A stretch of 64,000 nucleotides of DNA from an uncultured Marinicella sp. (GTDB lineage: Bacteria > Pseudomonadota > Gammaproteobacteria > Xanthomonadales > Marinicellaceae), in NCBI GenBank assembly GCA_947502925.1, contig CANNBS010000001.1:558001-622000 (forward strand), given 5' to 3'. The position numbers and the translations under genes were made by a program. Below are positions 9,035-17,282 of the stretch, piece after piece. Position 1 is the first letter of the stretch; each line of letters begins with the position of its first letter. Below the pieces are notes generated by a model. The model did not search any database and was not told the origin of the DNA. It saw only the letters and a list, made by a program, of their open reading frames with translations.

Positions 9035-9051
9035 GCGACAAATTGTCGCAG
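9035..9051. promoter_or_regulatory. Perfect palindrome, candidate RegA/PrrA-family operator
   Basis: TGCGACAAATTGTCGCA is a perfect 8-1-8 inverted repeat. It contains GCGAC-N5-GTCGC, which fits the published RegA/PrrA consensus (GCGRC, variable spacer, GNCGC). It lies between the divergent starts of the Met/His-rich outer-membrane gene and the regB-like gene, centred about 48 bases upstream of the inferred regB start site and about 43 upstream of the other. This suggests autoregulation and control of the outer-membrane protein. Confidence 0.55.
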
Positions 9052-9078
9052 TTGTGACCTGTTTGCTTCACATTGCTT

Positions 9079-9084
9079 ATAATG
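9079..9084 (+). promoter_or_regulatory. Candidate -10 element of the regBA-like operon
   Basis: A consensus TATAAT 24 bases before the ATG at 9109. The -35 region at the proper distance (around 9056-9061, TGACCT) is weak. This fits a promoter needing an activator bound at the adjacent palindrome. Confidence 0.45.
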
Positions 9085-9108
9085 ACCACTTTTAACTTCA
9101 TCTGAATA

Positions 9109-10260
9109 ATGCGCAAGCAGTTACTGACATTCCGGTTGTTAACCGCTGTAGGCCAGTTAGGTTTATTGTCTGCCGGTAACTGGCTGGGCTTTGCCGTGGA
9201 CAAGTCTTGGGTTTGGTGGGTGCCTTTGGTTTATTTGCTGCTGGTTATGGTCAGTTATTTTTGGCTGCCACGGCATGCGCTTTCTAAATGGCAGTTGTTG
9301 CTTGATCTGGCGGTGTGGATTGCCTTTTTTGCTTTGCTTAACGGTATCTCAAATCCGTTGATTTGGTGTCTCATGCTGCCCATTTTGTTGGCGGGCTTAA
9401 GTCAAAGCATTGGCTTTACCTGGCTGATGGCTTTATTAAGTAACTTAAGTTATGTGTTGTTGTGGTTCATTACACCAAAATCTGCTGATGCGATTCATGC
9501 TGGTCACGAACCATTTAATGCCCATGTCATCGGTATGTGGGTGGGCTTTGTGTTGATTTCGCTGTTAATCAGTTACATCACCACCCGGCTGATGCAGGTT
9601 ATTCACCGTAAAAACCGCCAACTGGTGGCGATTGAACAACAACGTGCCGAGGATCAGCACATCATGACCATGGCCACCATGGCCACCGGTCTGGCCCATG
9701 AACTGGGGACGCCGCTAAACAGCATTAGGCTTTTGGCCAATGAGCTAATGACCGCCGGGGTTAGTGAAAAGACCCGCCATGATGATTTAACAGAAATCGA
9801 TGCCCAAGTGACACGATGTCAGTCTACAATCCGGGAAATGGTGGAACTGGCCAGTGACTCTGATTACCTCAATTCCCGGATCACGGATTTAAGGTCTTTA
9901 TTGCACGATCTGATTAAACGTTTTAAACAAAGTCATCCGGACATTTCAGTTAGCATCCATGCACAAGAGCAACAAGTGGCCAGTGATGCCCTATTGGAAT
10001 TGGCGCTGCTCAATGTGCTGAATAATTCAGTGGCGGCCAAAGCAGACCACATCAACATTGCCGCTGAAACACGGGACAATCACATTCAATTAAAGATCAG
10101 TGATAACGGTTTGGGCCAAAGTGTGCATCAGAGTGAAGGTTTAGGCATTGGTTTAAAACTGAGTCGCCGGATTCTGCGCTCTGCCGGCGGCGGTTTGGAT
10201 TTAACAACCCATCAACACGGTGCCGAAGTATTGGTGACCTTAGCCCGGGTTGAGTCATGA
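9109..10260 (+). CDS. RegB/PrrB/RoxS-type redox sensor histidine kinase
   Basis: 383 residues: about six N-terminal membrane segments (to ~165), a short linker, a dimerisation/H-box with phospho-acceptor His197 (GLAHELGTPLNSI), then an HATPase with N-box LNVLNNSV and G-box DNGLGQS. Two RegB hallmarks are visible. One is a partly kept quinone-site motif, NGISNPL (residues 78-84; RegB has GGxxNPF). The other is Cys237 in VTRCQST, at the position of the redox-active Cys265 of Rhodobacter capsulatus RegB. It likely reports quinone-pool redox state to the next gene, which overlaps by ATGA. Confidence 0.85.
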   Translation: MRKQLLTFRLLTAVGQLGLLSAGNWLGFAVDKSWVWWVPLVYLLLVMVSYFWLPRHALSKWQLLLDLAVWIAFFALLNGISNPLIWCLMLPILLAGLSQSIGFTWLMALLSNLSYVLLWFITPKSADAIHAGHEPFNAHVIGMWVGFVLISLLISYITTRLMQVIHRKNRQLVAIEQQRAEDQHIMTMATMATGLAHELGTPLNSIRLLANELMTAGVSEKTRHDDLTEIDAQVTRCQSTIREMVELASDSDYLNSRITDLRSLLHDLIKRFKQSHPDISVSIHAQEQQVASDALLELALLNVLNNSVAAKADHINIAAETRDNHIQLKISDNGLGQSVHQSEGLGIGLKLSRRILRSAGGGLDLTTHQHGAEVLVTLARVES

Positions 10261-10778
10261 CGAATTTATTGATTGTGGATGATGATGCGGTACTTCGGCG
10301 GACTCTAATGCGGGTTTTGAGCCGTCACCACACGCAAGTCTTTACCGCAGTAGACAGTGCCTCGGCTATGGATTTGTGTGAACAGCATGTGATACAACGG
10401 GCGCTGGTGGATTTAAAGTTGGGTGAGGAATCAGGCCTGGTACTGACCACCGACTTATTGAATCACAATCGGGATATTGAAATTGTGGTGATGACCGGTT
10501 ATGCCTCCATCGCCACCGCCATCAATGCCATCAAACTGGGCGCGGTGAATTATCTGACCAAACCGGTCAGCGCCGAAGACATTCTTAATGCCTTTGTCGA
10601 AACCAAGCCACAGTCCGATATCAGCAGCCGAGCCATGTCACCCAAACGCCTGGAATGGGAGCATATTCAACGGGTCTTACAAGAACACAACGGTAACATC
10701 AGCCAAACCGCCAAAGCCCTGAATATGCACCGTCGTACGTTGCAAAGAAAGTTAAAAAAGAAACCGGTACAAGACTAA
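10257..10778 (+). CDS. RegA/PrrA/ActR-type response regulator
   Basis: 173 residues: a receiver domain with acidic pair DDD (8-10), phospho-acceptor Asp52 (ALVDLKLG), the Thr of VMTGYAS and the Lys of LTKPVS. A short linker leads to a Fis-type helix-turn-helix (NISQTAKALNMHRRTLQRKL), nearly identical to the DNA-binding helix of RegA/PrrA. Such regulators control respiration, cytochrome oxidases and redox balance. It is translationally coupled to the kinase by a 4-base overlap. It ends directly against the convergent LytTR gene with no gap. Confidence 0.88.
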   Translation: MTNLLIVDDDAVLRRTLMRVLSRHHTQVFTAVDSASAMDLCEQHVIQRALVDLKLGEESGLVLTTDLLNHNRDIEIVVMTGYASIATAINAIKLGAVNYLTKPVSAEDILNAFVETKPQSDISSRAMSPKRLEWEHIQRVLQEHNGNISQTAKALNMHRRTLQRKLKKKPVQD

Positions 10779-11522
10779 TTACAAGCTCATTAATTCTTTA
10801 AACTGCTGGGTTTGGCGGCGGGAGAGTTCGATGGTTTCACCGCCGCTTAAGTGCACGCGGATGCCTTGTATCCAGGGTTCGACTTTTTTGATGTGATTGA
10901 GATTAATCAGTTGATTGCGGTTGGCGCGGAAAAACTGGCTGTTATCGAGGCGGTCGGCTAGTTGATTCAGGGTTTTGTTGAGCATCGGTCGGTTATCGTC
11001 AAAATACAAGGTGGTGTAGTTGCCGCTGACTTCAAACAGGCGAATATCGCCGAGCGCGACAAACCAGCATTGTTCACCGTCCTTGACAAAAACCTGGTCG
11101 TGAACACCCAGTGTTTCGCGGTTTTGTGACGGCATTTGTTGTGATTTTATCAGGGTATGCTGGTGCTCAATTTTAGCCACGGCACGCGCCAGTGCTTCCG
11201 GTTCAATGGGTTTTTGTAAATAATCCAGGGCATTGTGCTGAAAAGCTTTAATGGCGTATTCATCATAGGCGGTGACAAACACCACCTGGGGTACCTGGTC
11301 TAATTTTTGTAATAATTCAAAGCCATCCATACCGGGCATTTGAATGTCGAGAAATAACACATCTACGTTATGGTTTTTCATGAAAGCCAACGCCTGTTCA
11401 GCATCACTCGCTTCGGCTTCAATCTGAATTTCAGGGTGTTTATTCAACAGGTGTTTGAGTTCCTGCCTGGCCAGGCGTGAATCGTCGATTATTAAAGCGC
11501 TTATGTGGTTTTTAGTGTTCAT
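10779..11522 (-). CDS. LytTR-family response regulator
   Basis: 247 residues: a receiver domain (acidic Asp13/Asp14, phospho-acceptor Asp59 in LFLDIQMPGMDG, Lys in LQKPIEP), then a LytTR DNA-binding domain (about 140-245) with FRANRNQLINLNHIKKV and a final SRRQTQQFKEL. AlgR/LytR regulators typically control extracellular functions such as envelope, virulence or motility genes. It follows its probable kinase by 3 bases on the minus strand and is the last gene of a three-gene operon. Confidence 0.88.
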   Translation of the reverse strand: MNTKNHISALIIDDSRLARQELKHLLNKHPEIQIEAEASDAEQALAFMKNHNVDVLFLDIQMPGMDGFELLQKLDQVPQVVFVTAYDEYAIKAFQHNALDYLQKPIEPEALARAVAKIEHQHTLIKSQQMPSQNRETLGVHDQVFVKDGEQCWFVALGDIRLFEVSGNYTTLYFDDNRPMLNKTLNQLADRLDNSQFFRANRNQLINLNHIKKVEPWIQGIRVHLSGGETIELSRRQTQQFKELMSL

Positions 11523-11525
11523 TGT

Positions 11526-12581
11526 TTAGTCATTGTCAGGGTACGCAAGGGGCACAATAAGGTTGGCGCAGACTTGTGATGTTCCTTGATTTACAAGCGT
11601 AAACTCGGCCTGGTCACCGTAGAGTAAATGGAGTCTTTGACGAAGATTGTCCAGACCAATGCCGGCTTCTTGGGCGTTGTCTGAAAGTTGGCCGTCATTT
11701 AGCACAGCAATCTTGAGGTGCTGATAATCGGTGTCGATGTTAATTTCAATGTGGCCACCCTGCGGACGCTTAGCAATCCCGTGTTTTATGGCGTTTTCCA
11801 CCAACAACTGAATACTCATGGGCGGAATTAGTGCGGTTTCGGCACCGTCGCTTACCGATATATTGTGCTGTAATCGTTGTTCGAAATGAATGTCTTCTAA
11901 AGCCAGATAATTGCGTACATGCTGTAATTCTTCTGCGACAGTTACTTGAGCCTGTTCACTGAAACGAAACGAGTATTTAAGGATTTCAGATAAATGGGTA
12001 ATCATTTGGCGGGTGGTGTTGGCACTTTCTAAGGCCATGGCGCGCATATTATTCAGGCAGTTAAAGATAAAATGCGGATTGAGCTGGGCTTTTAAGGCCA
12101 GCAATTCGCTTTTATGCAAGGCCGAAGTGAGTTCAATTTCACGCAGTTGCTGGCGCCGACTGGCGCGGTAATGACCAATGACTAAATACAGTAAGGTCCA
12201 TAAGGACAGCACAATCCAGTTTTGCGCCACGGTCAGAAATAACACGGCCAGTGAATAGCTCTCCCAGGTCATGATATTCAGCGCATACATCATAAACAGA
12301 GACACCAGAAACTGACCCAGTAAAGCCAATAAAAAGGTGGTGGCGATGAGTTGAATAATTATTCGACTGTGGTGTTTTCGCCGAAACCAGCCCCAGCGAT
12401 GAATCAGGTGACGAACCAGACCCGAAGCCGGTACGTAGTAACACCAGGCAAAGAGCTGAATAACCAGGCTGTTAACCGTGAGCTGGTCGCTTAAGGCGCT
12501 AAAGAATAAACCGGACAGCAGCAGGAAGACGAACCAACCTGCTGCATTGATACTCCAGAATAAGGTGGATGTGGTTTTCAC
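11526..12581 (-). CDS. LytS/YehU-like sensor histidine kinase (His_kinase family)
   Basis: 351 residues: about four hydrophobic segments (to ~135), then a coiled linker and the His_kinase signature with His170 in LNPHFIFNCLNNMRA, followed by HATPase (LLVENAIKHGI, GIGLDNLRQRL). No periplasmic sensor domain of any size is visible, so a membrane or internal cue is likely. It pairs with the adjacent LytTR regulator and starts 4 bases after the stop of the upstream hydrolase gene, so the three are probably co-transcribed. Confidence 0.88.
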   Translation of the reverse strand: MKTTSTLFWSINAAGWFVFLLLSGLFFSALSDQLTVNSLVIQLFAWCYYVPASGLVRHLIHRWGWFRRKHHSRIIIQLIATTFLLALLGQFLVSLFMMYALNIMTWESYSLAVLFLTVAQNWIVLSLWTLLYLVIGHYRASRRQQLREIELTSALHKSELLALKAQLNPHFIFNCLNNMRAMALESANTTRQMITHLSEILKYSFRFSEQAQVTVAEELQHVRNYLALEDIHFEQRLQHNISVSDGAETALIPPMSIQLLVENAIKHGIAKRPQGGHIEINIDTDYQHLKIAVLNDGQLSDNAQEAGIGLDNLRQRLHLLYGDQAEFTLVNQGTSQVCANLIVPLAYPDND

Positions 12582-12585
12582 AAAT

Positions 12586-13446
12586 TTACTCTGCGGTCAG
12601 GAAAGCATCCATTTTAGCAAAATAAAAATCCGGGTCATCCCACATAATAAAATGCTTGCCTGTGTCGGTAATGACCAGTTTATGATTGTCCATGTTTTTA
12701 TACTGTGCACCATAGCTGGCCTTCAGGCGTTCATGACTCATGCCGTAATCTTTATAGGCTACCCAGGATCCCATCACCAGTGTCGGGGTTTTAACAGCAG
12801 CGATCTCCTGGCGTAAATCGGTGGTCATCATTTCATACATGGCCTGATTGACACTGGCCGGATCACTGTCCATGCCCCATTTTTTCGCCAGCTTAATGCG
12901 CTCAGGGTCACTGATCATGGTGGCCAGAATCTGGTCTAAAGATGCCGAACGAAGTTCTTCACTCTGGCCTTCCATTTGTGATTTCACTGCTGCGGCCATT
13001 CCTTTTGAAGTCTCCTCAGTGGCACCGGGCATAGTTAAGGCCGGCATAAAGGGAACGGCATCGACAATCACGATTTTTTTAAACAAATCAGGATTCTCAA
13101 CGGCCATTAACAAGGCGGTAAAACCACCTAAACTGTGACCTACCACCACCGGATTATTCAGCTTTTCAGCTTGAATATAAGCCAGTAACTGGTCGCGGAC
13201 TTGTGTTAAATAGGGTGATGTTTCGTCCATCGGCGGCTGTCCGGCAAAACCCGGTAAAGTCACCACATGCATCTGATAATCAGATTTGTAACGGTCAACG
13301 GTTTCATCCCAGACAGCACCTGAATTACTTAAACCCGGGATTAACAGCATTGGCTGACCGTCGCCGTGAACTTCAACGGCAAAATCATAATCACCGGCGA
13401 AAAGCGGTGCAGAAAGAAAAAGACTGAATAAAAAAAGGTATTTCAT
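12586..13446 (-). CDS. Exported alpha/beta hydrolase
   Basis: 286 residues from the ATG at 13446, which has GGAG just upstream and begins a clean signal peptide (MKYLFLFSLFLSAPLFAG). An in-frame ATG seven codons earlier lacks these. The fold is readable: oxyanion region LLIPGLSNSG, nucleophile elbow GHSLGGF, and a late Asp and His (GKHFIMWDD). This is a periplasmic or secreted serine hydrolase with unknown substrate. It is first in an operon with the LytS/LytTR pair, which may sense or control something linked to this enzyme. Confidence 0.8.
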   Translation of the reverse strand: MKYLFLFSLFLSAPLFAGDYDFAVEVHGDGQPMLLIPGLSNSGAVWDETVDRYKSDYQMHVVTLPGFAGQPPMDETSPYLTQVRDQLLAYIQAEKLNNPVVVGHSLGGFTALLMAVENPDLFKKIVIVDAVPFMPALTMPGATEETSKGMAAAVKSQMEGQSEELRSASLDQILATMISDPERIKLAKKWGMDSDPASVNQAMYEMMTTDLRQEIAAVKTPTLVMGSWVAYKDYGMSHERLKASYGAQYKNMDNHKLVITDTGKHFIMWDDPDFYFAKMDAFLTAE

Positions 13447-13543
13447 AAAAACTCCAAAGATTAACAATGGCCTGAAGTATAGGCATAATCACTGAAAATC
13501 AGTGGAAAACTTTATAAGCGGTTATAGCGCTTGATAAATGGTC

Positions 13544-13584
13544 AAAAAAAGCCACTTTTTGAGGAGAGGCAAAAAAAGTGGCTT
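13544..13584 (-). terminator. Terminator of the 13610-15046 beta-helix gene
   Basis: A 12-bp inverted repeat, AAGCCACTTTTT (13549-13560) with AAAAAGTGGCTT (13573-13584). On the minus strand it is followed by a run of seven T. It lies 26 bases beyond the stop of the minus-strand beta-helix gene. Confidence 0.8.
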
Positions 13585-13609
13585 CTTGGTATGTCAGTTA
13601 ATTGATTGA

Positions 13610-15046
13610 TTAATCAGCCACACCAAACCCATCATAAAACAGTAAATCGGTGTTAGCGAAAGCTTCGATGGCGCCGGCGTCACATTCCCCGGTGCCGTCA
13701 CCGTCGCCATCCATATCGCGTGGGGTGCTGAATTGATCGACTAAAATTGGGGAGCTGGAAGAATCGCGACAGACAATGACATGGCTGTTGTCAACGGCCG
13801 GGGAATAGACTGTCGGGTAGTAGGCAAAGCGTTCCTGGACTTCAACCAGGCCGGTTAACTGTGGGTCACCTAAAGTATCGCTGGGTTCATTAAAGCCACA
13901 GCTGGCATCATCCGAAACGTTGGCGCCAATCGAACTAAAGGTCACATTGCCGGTGTTGCAATTAGTTTTATTCACCGGGTGTGCCACTATGCTGTGTTCT
14001 ACCGCATTAATGCCTTGTGCGGTGCTGTGCAGGTTGGCACCGGCGGTTTGCGCGAAGTTGTGAACAAAGGTGGACGCGCTGACTTGCAGATTACCGCTGC
14101 CATTGGATATGGCCCCGCCATACGCCGCATAATTATGGGAGAAGGTGGAATTAATTAAATTTAATCGCGTGCTACTGGTAAATAAACGAATGGCGCCGCC
14201 CAGATCAACCGCCTGATTTTTATAAAACAGATTGCTGTCCATCTCATAAGTCTGACCACCGCTCAAACCCGCTAAATAGACGCCGGCACCACTATCAGAG
14301 GCGATGTTACCGGTGAACTTATTCACAAAAAAAGTAATGCTATCGCCGCCTTCTCTTAAGTAGATGGCGCCGCCAAATTGGGCAAAATTATCTTTAAAGT
14401 TGTTCCGGTTTATATCAAGCGGCCCGCCATACACTATATTTTGACCATATAAAGCGCCACCCGAGGTGTTGGCGCCATTTTCAATAAATTGATTGCTGGT
14501 TAAGGTTAATTCATCCAGCAGGGAACTGTTGCCATAAATGGCGCCGCCATTTTCGGCGCTGTTATTGATAAACCAACTGTTCTTAATAGTTACTTCACCG
14601 GCATCTTCCAATAAAATGGCGCCACCATTTTCTGTACCGACATTCCCGTCGGTGAGACTGAGGTTGTTGATTGAAAAGTCATTGTCATTGGCATCCGTCG
14701 AATTAACACTAAAAATGCGGCTATCAGGCGCGGCTTGAATTCGTACTAATTGATCATTAATGGTGTAAATTGAGATGGCGCCGAAGACGGGAATCTCTCC
14801 CTGGGTCAGGATAATGGGGCCGGCGACGTCAATGACCACATCATCGACAATATTATCATCGCCGGCCGTACAACCGGCCAGCGCCAGATTAAAATTTGCC
14901 GATAACACCGCCTGGCGCAAGGTGCAAAACCCGTTGCCACTGTCGTTGGCGCGATCAACCACGATGGTGGCCGACCAGGCGGCCGAACTCAACAGTAACA
15001 AGCTGAACAGGCATAGAATGATTGTTTTTGGTTTGGATATCCACAT
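13610..15046 (-). CDS. Secreted CSLREA-type right-handed beta-helix protein
   Basis: 478 residues with a signal peptide (cleavage near WSATIV). The mature N-terminus has a CSLREA-like motif (CTLRQAVLSAN) followed by a long array of short beta-helix coils rich in GGAIY/NSFF-type turns (GGAI, GGALYG, GGAIYLREG), as in polymorphic outer-membrane or pectate-lyase-like solenoids. The C-terminus (CDAGAIEAFANTDLLFYDGF) closely resembles that of the other beta-helix protein here. It is probably surface-exposed or released. No catalytic site is evident. It is divergent from the ECF sigma gene. Confidence 0.8.
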   Translation of the reverse strand: MWISKPKTIILCLFSLLLLSSAAWSATIVVDRANDSGNGFCTLRQAVLSANFNLALAGCTAGDDNIVDDVVIDVAGPIILTQGEIPVFGAISIYTINDQLVRIQAAPDSRIFSVNSTDANDNDFSINNLSLTDGNVGTENGGAILLEDAGEVTIKNSWFINNSAENGGAIYGNSSLLDELTLTSNQFIENGANTSGGALYGQNIVYGGPLDINRNNFKDNFAQFGGAIYLREGGDSITFFVNKFTGNIASDSGAGVYLAGLSGGQTYEMDSNLFYKNQAVDLGGAIRLFTSSTRLNLINSTFSHNYAAYGGAISNGSGNLQVSASTFVHNFAQTAGANLHSTAQGINAVEHSIVAHPVNKTNCNTGNVTFSSIGANVSDDASCGFNEPSDTLGDPQLTGLVEVQERFAYYPTVYSPAVDNSHVIVCRDSSSSPILVDQFSTPRDMDGDGDGTGECDAGAIEAFANTDLLFYDGFGVAD

Positions 15047-15100
15047 GGTAATTTACTCTTTAAATACCCTTACTAACTGACGGGGTTCTCAAAACACGAC

Positions 15101-15121
15101 ATTTGATGTGAGATTTGATGT
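15101..15121. repeat. Tandem 9-bp direct repeat in a divergent promoter region
   Basis: ATTTGATGT occurs twice (15101-15109 and 15113-15121) with a 3-base spacer. It lies between the divergent beta-helix and ECF sigma genes. A 12-base period is compatible with a regulator site, but no factor can be named. Confidence 0.35.
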
Positions 15122-15170
15122 CATTTCATTGGCATGTTTAGTAGGATGATAAATTCACCAGCGTATTATT

Positions 15171-15731
15171 ATGAATCAGTCTGACGCCATCACCAGTATC
15201 ATTAATAAAAAAGCCGCAAATCTCGATGAAGCGGAACAGCATATCTATGAGCATGTTTACCGGGAACTCAGGCGTTTAGCCAAAATTCAAAAATATAAAA
15301 TCAGAAATCAGCCGGTGGACACCACAATGCTGGTTCACGAAGCCTGGCTAAAACTCAAAAAAACGAATAAAGACTATAATGACCGGGCGCATTTTTTTGC
15401 GGTGGCCTCGCTGGCGATGAAACATATTCTGATCAGCCAGGCGCAGAAAAAGAAACTGAAAATAGCCGATGTGCCGGCACAGGAATTTACCGAGGATGAA
15501 CGATCCTTAATGAATGAGATTGATTGGTTGTTGGATGTTGATGAACAATTAACGCATGTGGCTAAACACGCTCCCAGGCTCAAAGAGGTTTTTGTGTTTC
15601 GCTTCTTCGGTGGTATGACGCACAAGGAAATAGCCGAGGTGCTGAATGTTGATATTCGCACCATTGATCGTGACTGGAAAAAAATAAAAGTGTTACTGGC
15701 GACCGGCCTGACGAAAAAAATGTCGGATTAA
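15171..15731 (+). CDS. ECF sigma factor, Sig-70_X6/ECF43-like
   Basis: 186 residues with sigma2 (about 20-95) and sigma4 (about 130-180; FRFFGGMTHKEIAEVLNVDIR, RTIDRDW). The segment VDTTMLVHEAWLKL replaces the acidic DAED motif of ordinary ECFs with Thr51-Thr52. In the related Vibrio EcfP a Thr in this region is phosphorylated by the kinase PknT to allow core RNA polymerase binding. No anti-sigma gene is adjacent, but a Ser/Thr kinase lies 1.5 kb away. I infer phosphorylation-controlled activity. The likely targets are the flanking beta-helix genes. Confidence 0.85.
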   Translation: MNQSDAITSIINKKAANLDEAEQHIYEHVYRELRRLAKIQKYKIRNQPVDTTMLVHEAWLKLKKTNKDYNDRAHFFAVASLAMKHILISQAQKKKLKIADVPAQEFTEDERSLMNEIDWLLDVDEQLTHVAKHAPRLKEVFVFRFFGGMTHKEIAEVLNVDIRTIDRDWKKIKVLLATGLTKKMSD

Positions 15732-15778
15732 TGGCCAATCATGGGTTTTATTAAGTAATTCATACTTAATCTTTTACC

Positions 15779-17278
15779 ATGAAAAAATCAACTTCTAACT
15801 GTTTAATGGCCGGCATCGGCCTGTTCGTATCGAGCCTCTGCCAGGCAGCCGTTATTACGGTGAACAGCAGCGATGCCCTGTTCCAGGATGACGGTCAATG
15901 CACCCTACCTGAAGCAATTAAGGCTGCCAATCAAAATACCCCATCGGGTGCGCTACCTGGTGAATGCCCGGCCGGGCAAGCCGGCGAAGATAATATTACC
16001 TTCACCGGTTTAAGCTGGCCGGTGAATATTACTTTATCCACGGTTAGTTTACCCATTATTACAGAGCCTGTGGTCATCGATGGCCCGGGGGTCGATGAGT
16101 TGAGCTTAATTGGTGGTGGCAAGGTGCCGGTGATTATTACCGAGGCTGATTTAAATCTCAGTGGTTTATCGGTTTTAAAAGGCGGTGAATATGGTGCCGG
16201 CATTCGCGTGACCCAGGCAGCGGATTTATCACTGAATGACTGTGCCTTCAAACAACATGAAGCCAGTAACGGCGGTGGTGTGATTGACTTTAAAGGCTCA
16301 GATCAGCTGCATAAAATCACCATCAGCAACTGCCTGTGGTCCGGTAATAATCTGACCAACGGTGCCGGCGGGGTACTGCATGTGAATGCCAACAGCCAAA
16401 GCAATGTGCGGGTTGATATCCAGATCCTATCCGCACAATTTATAAATAACACCGCAACCAGTAACAGTGGCGTGATAGTGCTCAGCAGAAACAACAGTTC
16501 AGAGGTTAATTTACAGGTATATGATTCGGCCTTTGTGAATAATTCAGGTGGTTTAAGGGGCGGGGTGTTTTTTGCCAATTTCCCCGGAGGCGAGGTGGTC
16601 TTTGAACGTAATTTATTTCATTTAAATCAAGCCGGTCAATCCGGTGGCGCCATTTATATGGGCAACGGATCATTGCAACTGATCAACAACACCTTCCATC
16701 AGAATCAGGCCGGCGATAACGGTGGCGGTATCTATGCCCGGGCTTTTGGGGCGGATGAAGTGGTGTTAATTAATAACACCCTCACCGAAAATGTGGCCAA
16801 TGTGAACGATAACGGCTCATCCGGTGGTGGTTTATGGTCCAATAATCAGGTGTATTTAAGCGGTAATATACTGGCAGACAATGTGGTCACAAACAGCGCC
16901 AACGGCAGCAACTGCTGGGGTGATGCGGTGTCCGAGGGTCATAACCTGATTGGTGATATTCTTGGTTGTCAGTTACAAAGTGTAGCTTCAGATCAGCTCG
17001 GCAACAGCCAGACCACCGGTGTCATCGATCCGCTGTTATCGGTTTTGGCAGATCATGGCGGGTTAACCCAGGCGCAACAACCGCTGGCCACCAGTCCGGT
17101 GATTGATGCCGTACCGGTCAGTGATTGTCTCGCTGCGGATGGTTCGCCACAGGTGTTTGATCAAAGGCAGTTTATCAGACCGGCCGATGGTGATTCTAAT
17201 GGCAGTGGTTTATGTGATATCGGTGCGGTTGAGCTGAATGCGATGACGGATTTGATCTTTGCCAATGGTTTTGAATAA
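15779..17278 (+). CDS. Secreted CSLREA-type right-handed beta-helix protein
   Basis: 499 residues with a signal peptide ending in CQAA, a CSLREA-like motif (CTLPEAIKAANQN) and repeating beta-helix coils (GGGVIDF, GGAIYMGNGSLQLINNTF, GGGIYARAF). The end, CDIGAVELNAMTDLIFANGFE, shares a tail with the 13610-15046 protein and ends exactly in GFE. It is 47 bases downstream of the ECF sigma gene, probably in the same unit, and its stop is 4 bases from the end of the convergent kinase gene. Probable surface or secreted scaffold; ligand unknown. Confidence 0.8.
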   Translation: MKKSTSNCLMAGIGLFVSSLCQAAVITVNSSDALFQDDGQCTLPEAIKAANQNTPSGALPGECPAGQAGEDNITFTGLSWPVNITLSTVSLPIITEPVVIDGPGVDELSLIGGGKVPVIITEADLNLSGLSVLKGGEYGAGIRVTQAADLSLNDCAFKQHEASNGGGVIDFKGSDQLHKITISNCLWSGNNLTNGAGGVLHVNANSQSNVRVDIQILSAQFINNTATSNSGVIVLSRNNSSEVNLQVYDSAFVNNSGGLRGGVFFANFPGGEVVFERNLFHLNQAGQSGGAIYMGNGSLQLINNTFHQNQAGDNGGGIYARAFGADEVVLINNTLTENVANVNDNGSSGGGLWSNNQVYLSGNILADNVVTNSANGSNCWGDAVSEGHNLIGDILGCQLQSVASDQLGNSQTTGVIDPLLSVLADHGGLTQAQQPLATSPVIDAVPVSDCLAADGSPQVFDQRQFIRPADGDSNGSGLCDIGAVELNAMTDLIFANGFE

Positions 17279-17282
17279 AGGT

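Noticed and set aside
15171..17278. Type V autotransporter or polymorphic-toxin interpretation of the beta-helix locus
   Set aside because: Neither beta-helix protein has a C-terminal barrel domain or a toxin domain, and no immunity-like gene or TpsB partner is adjacent.
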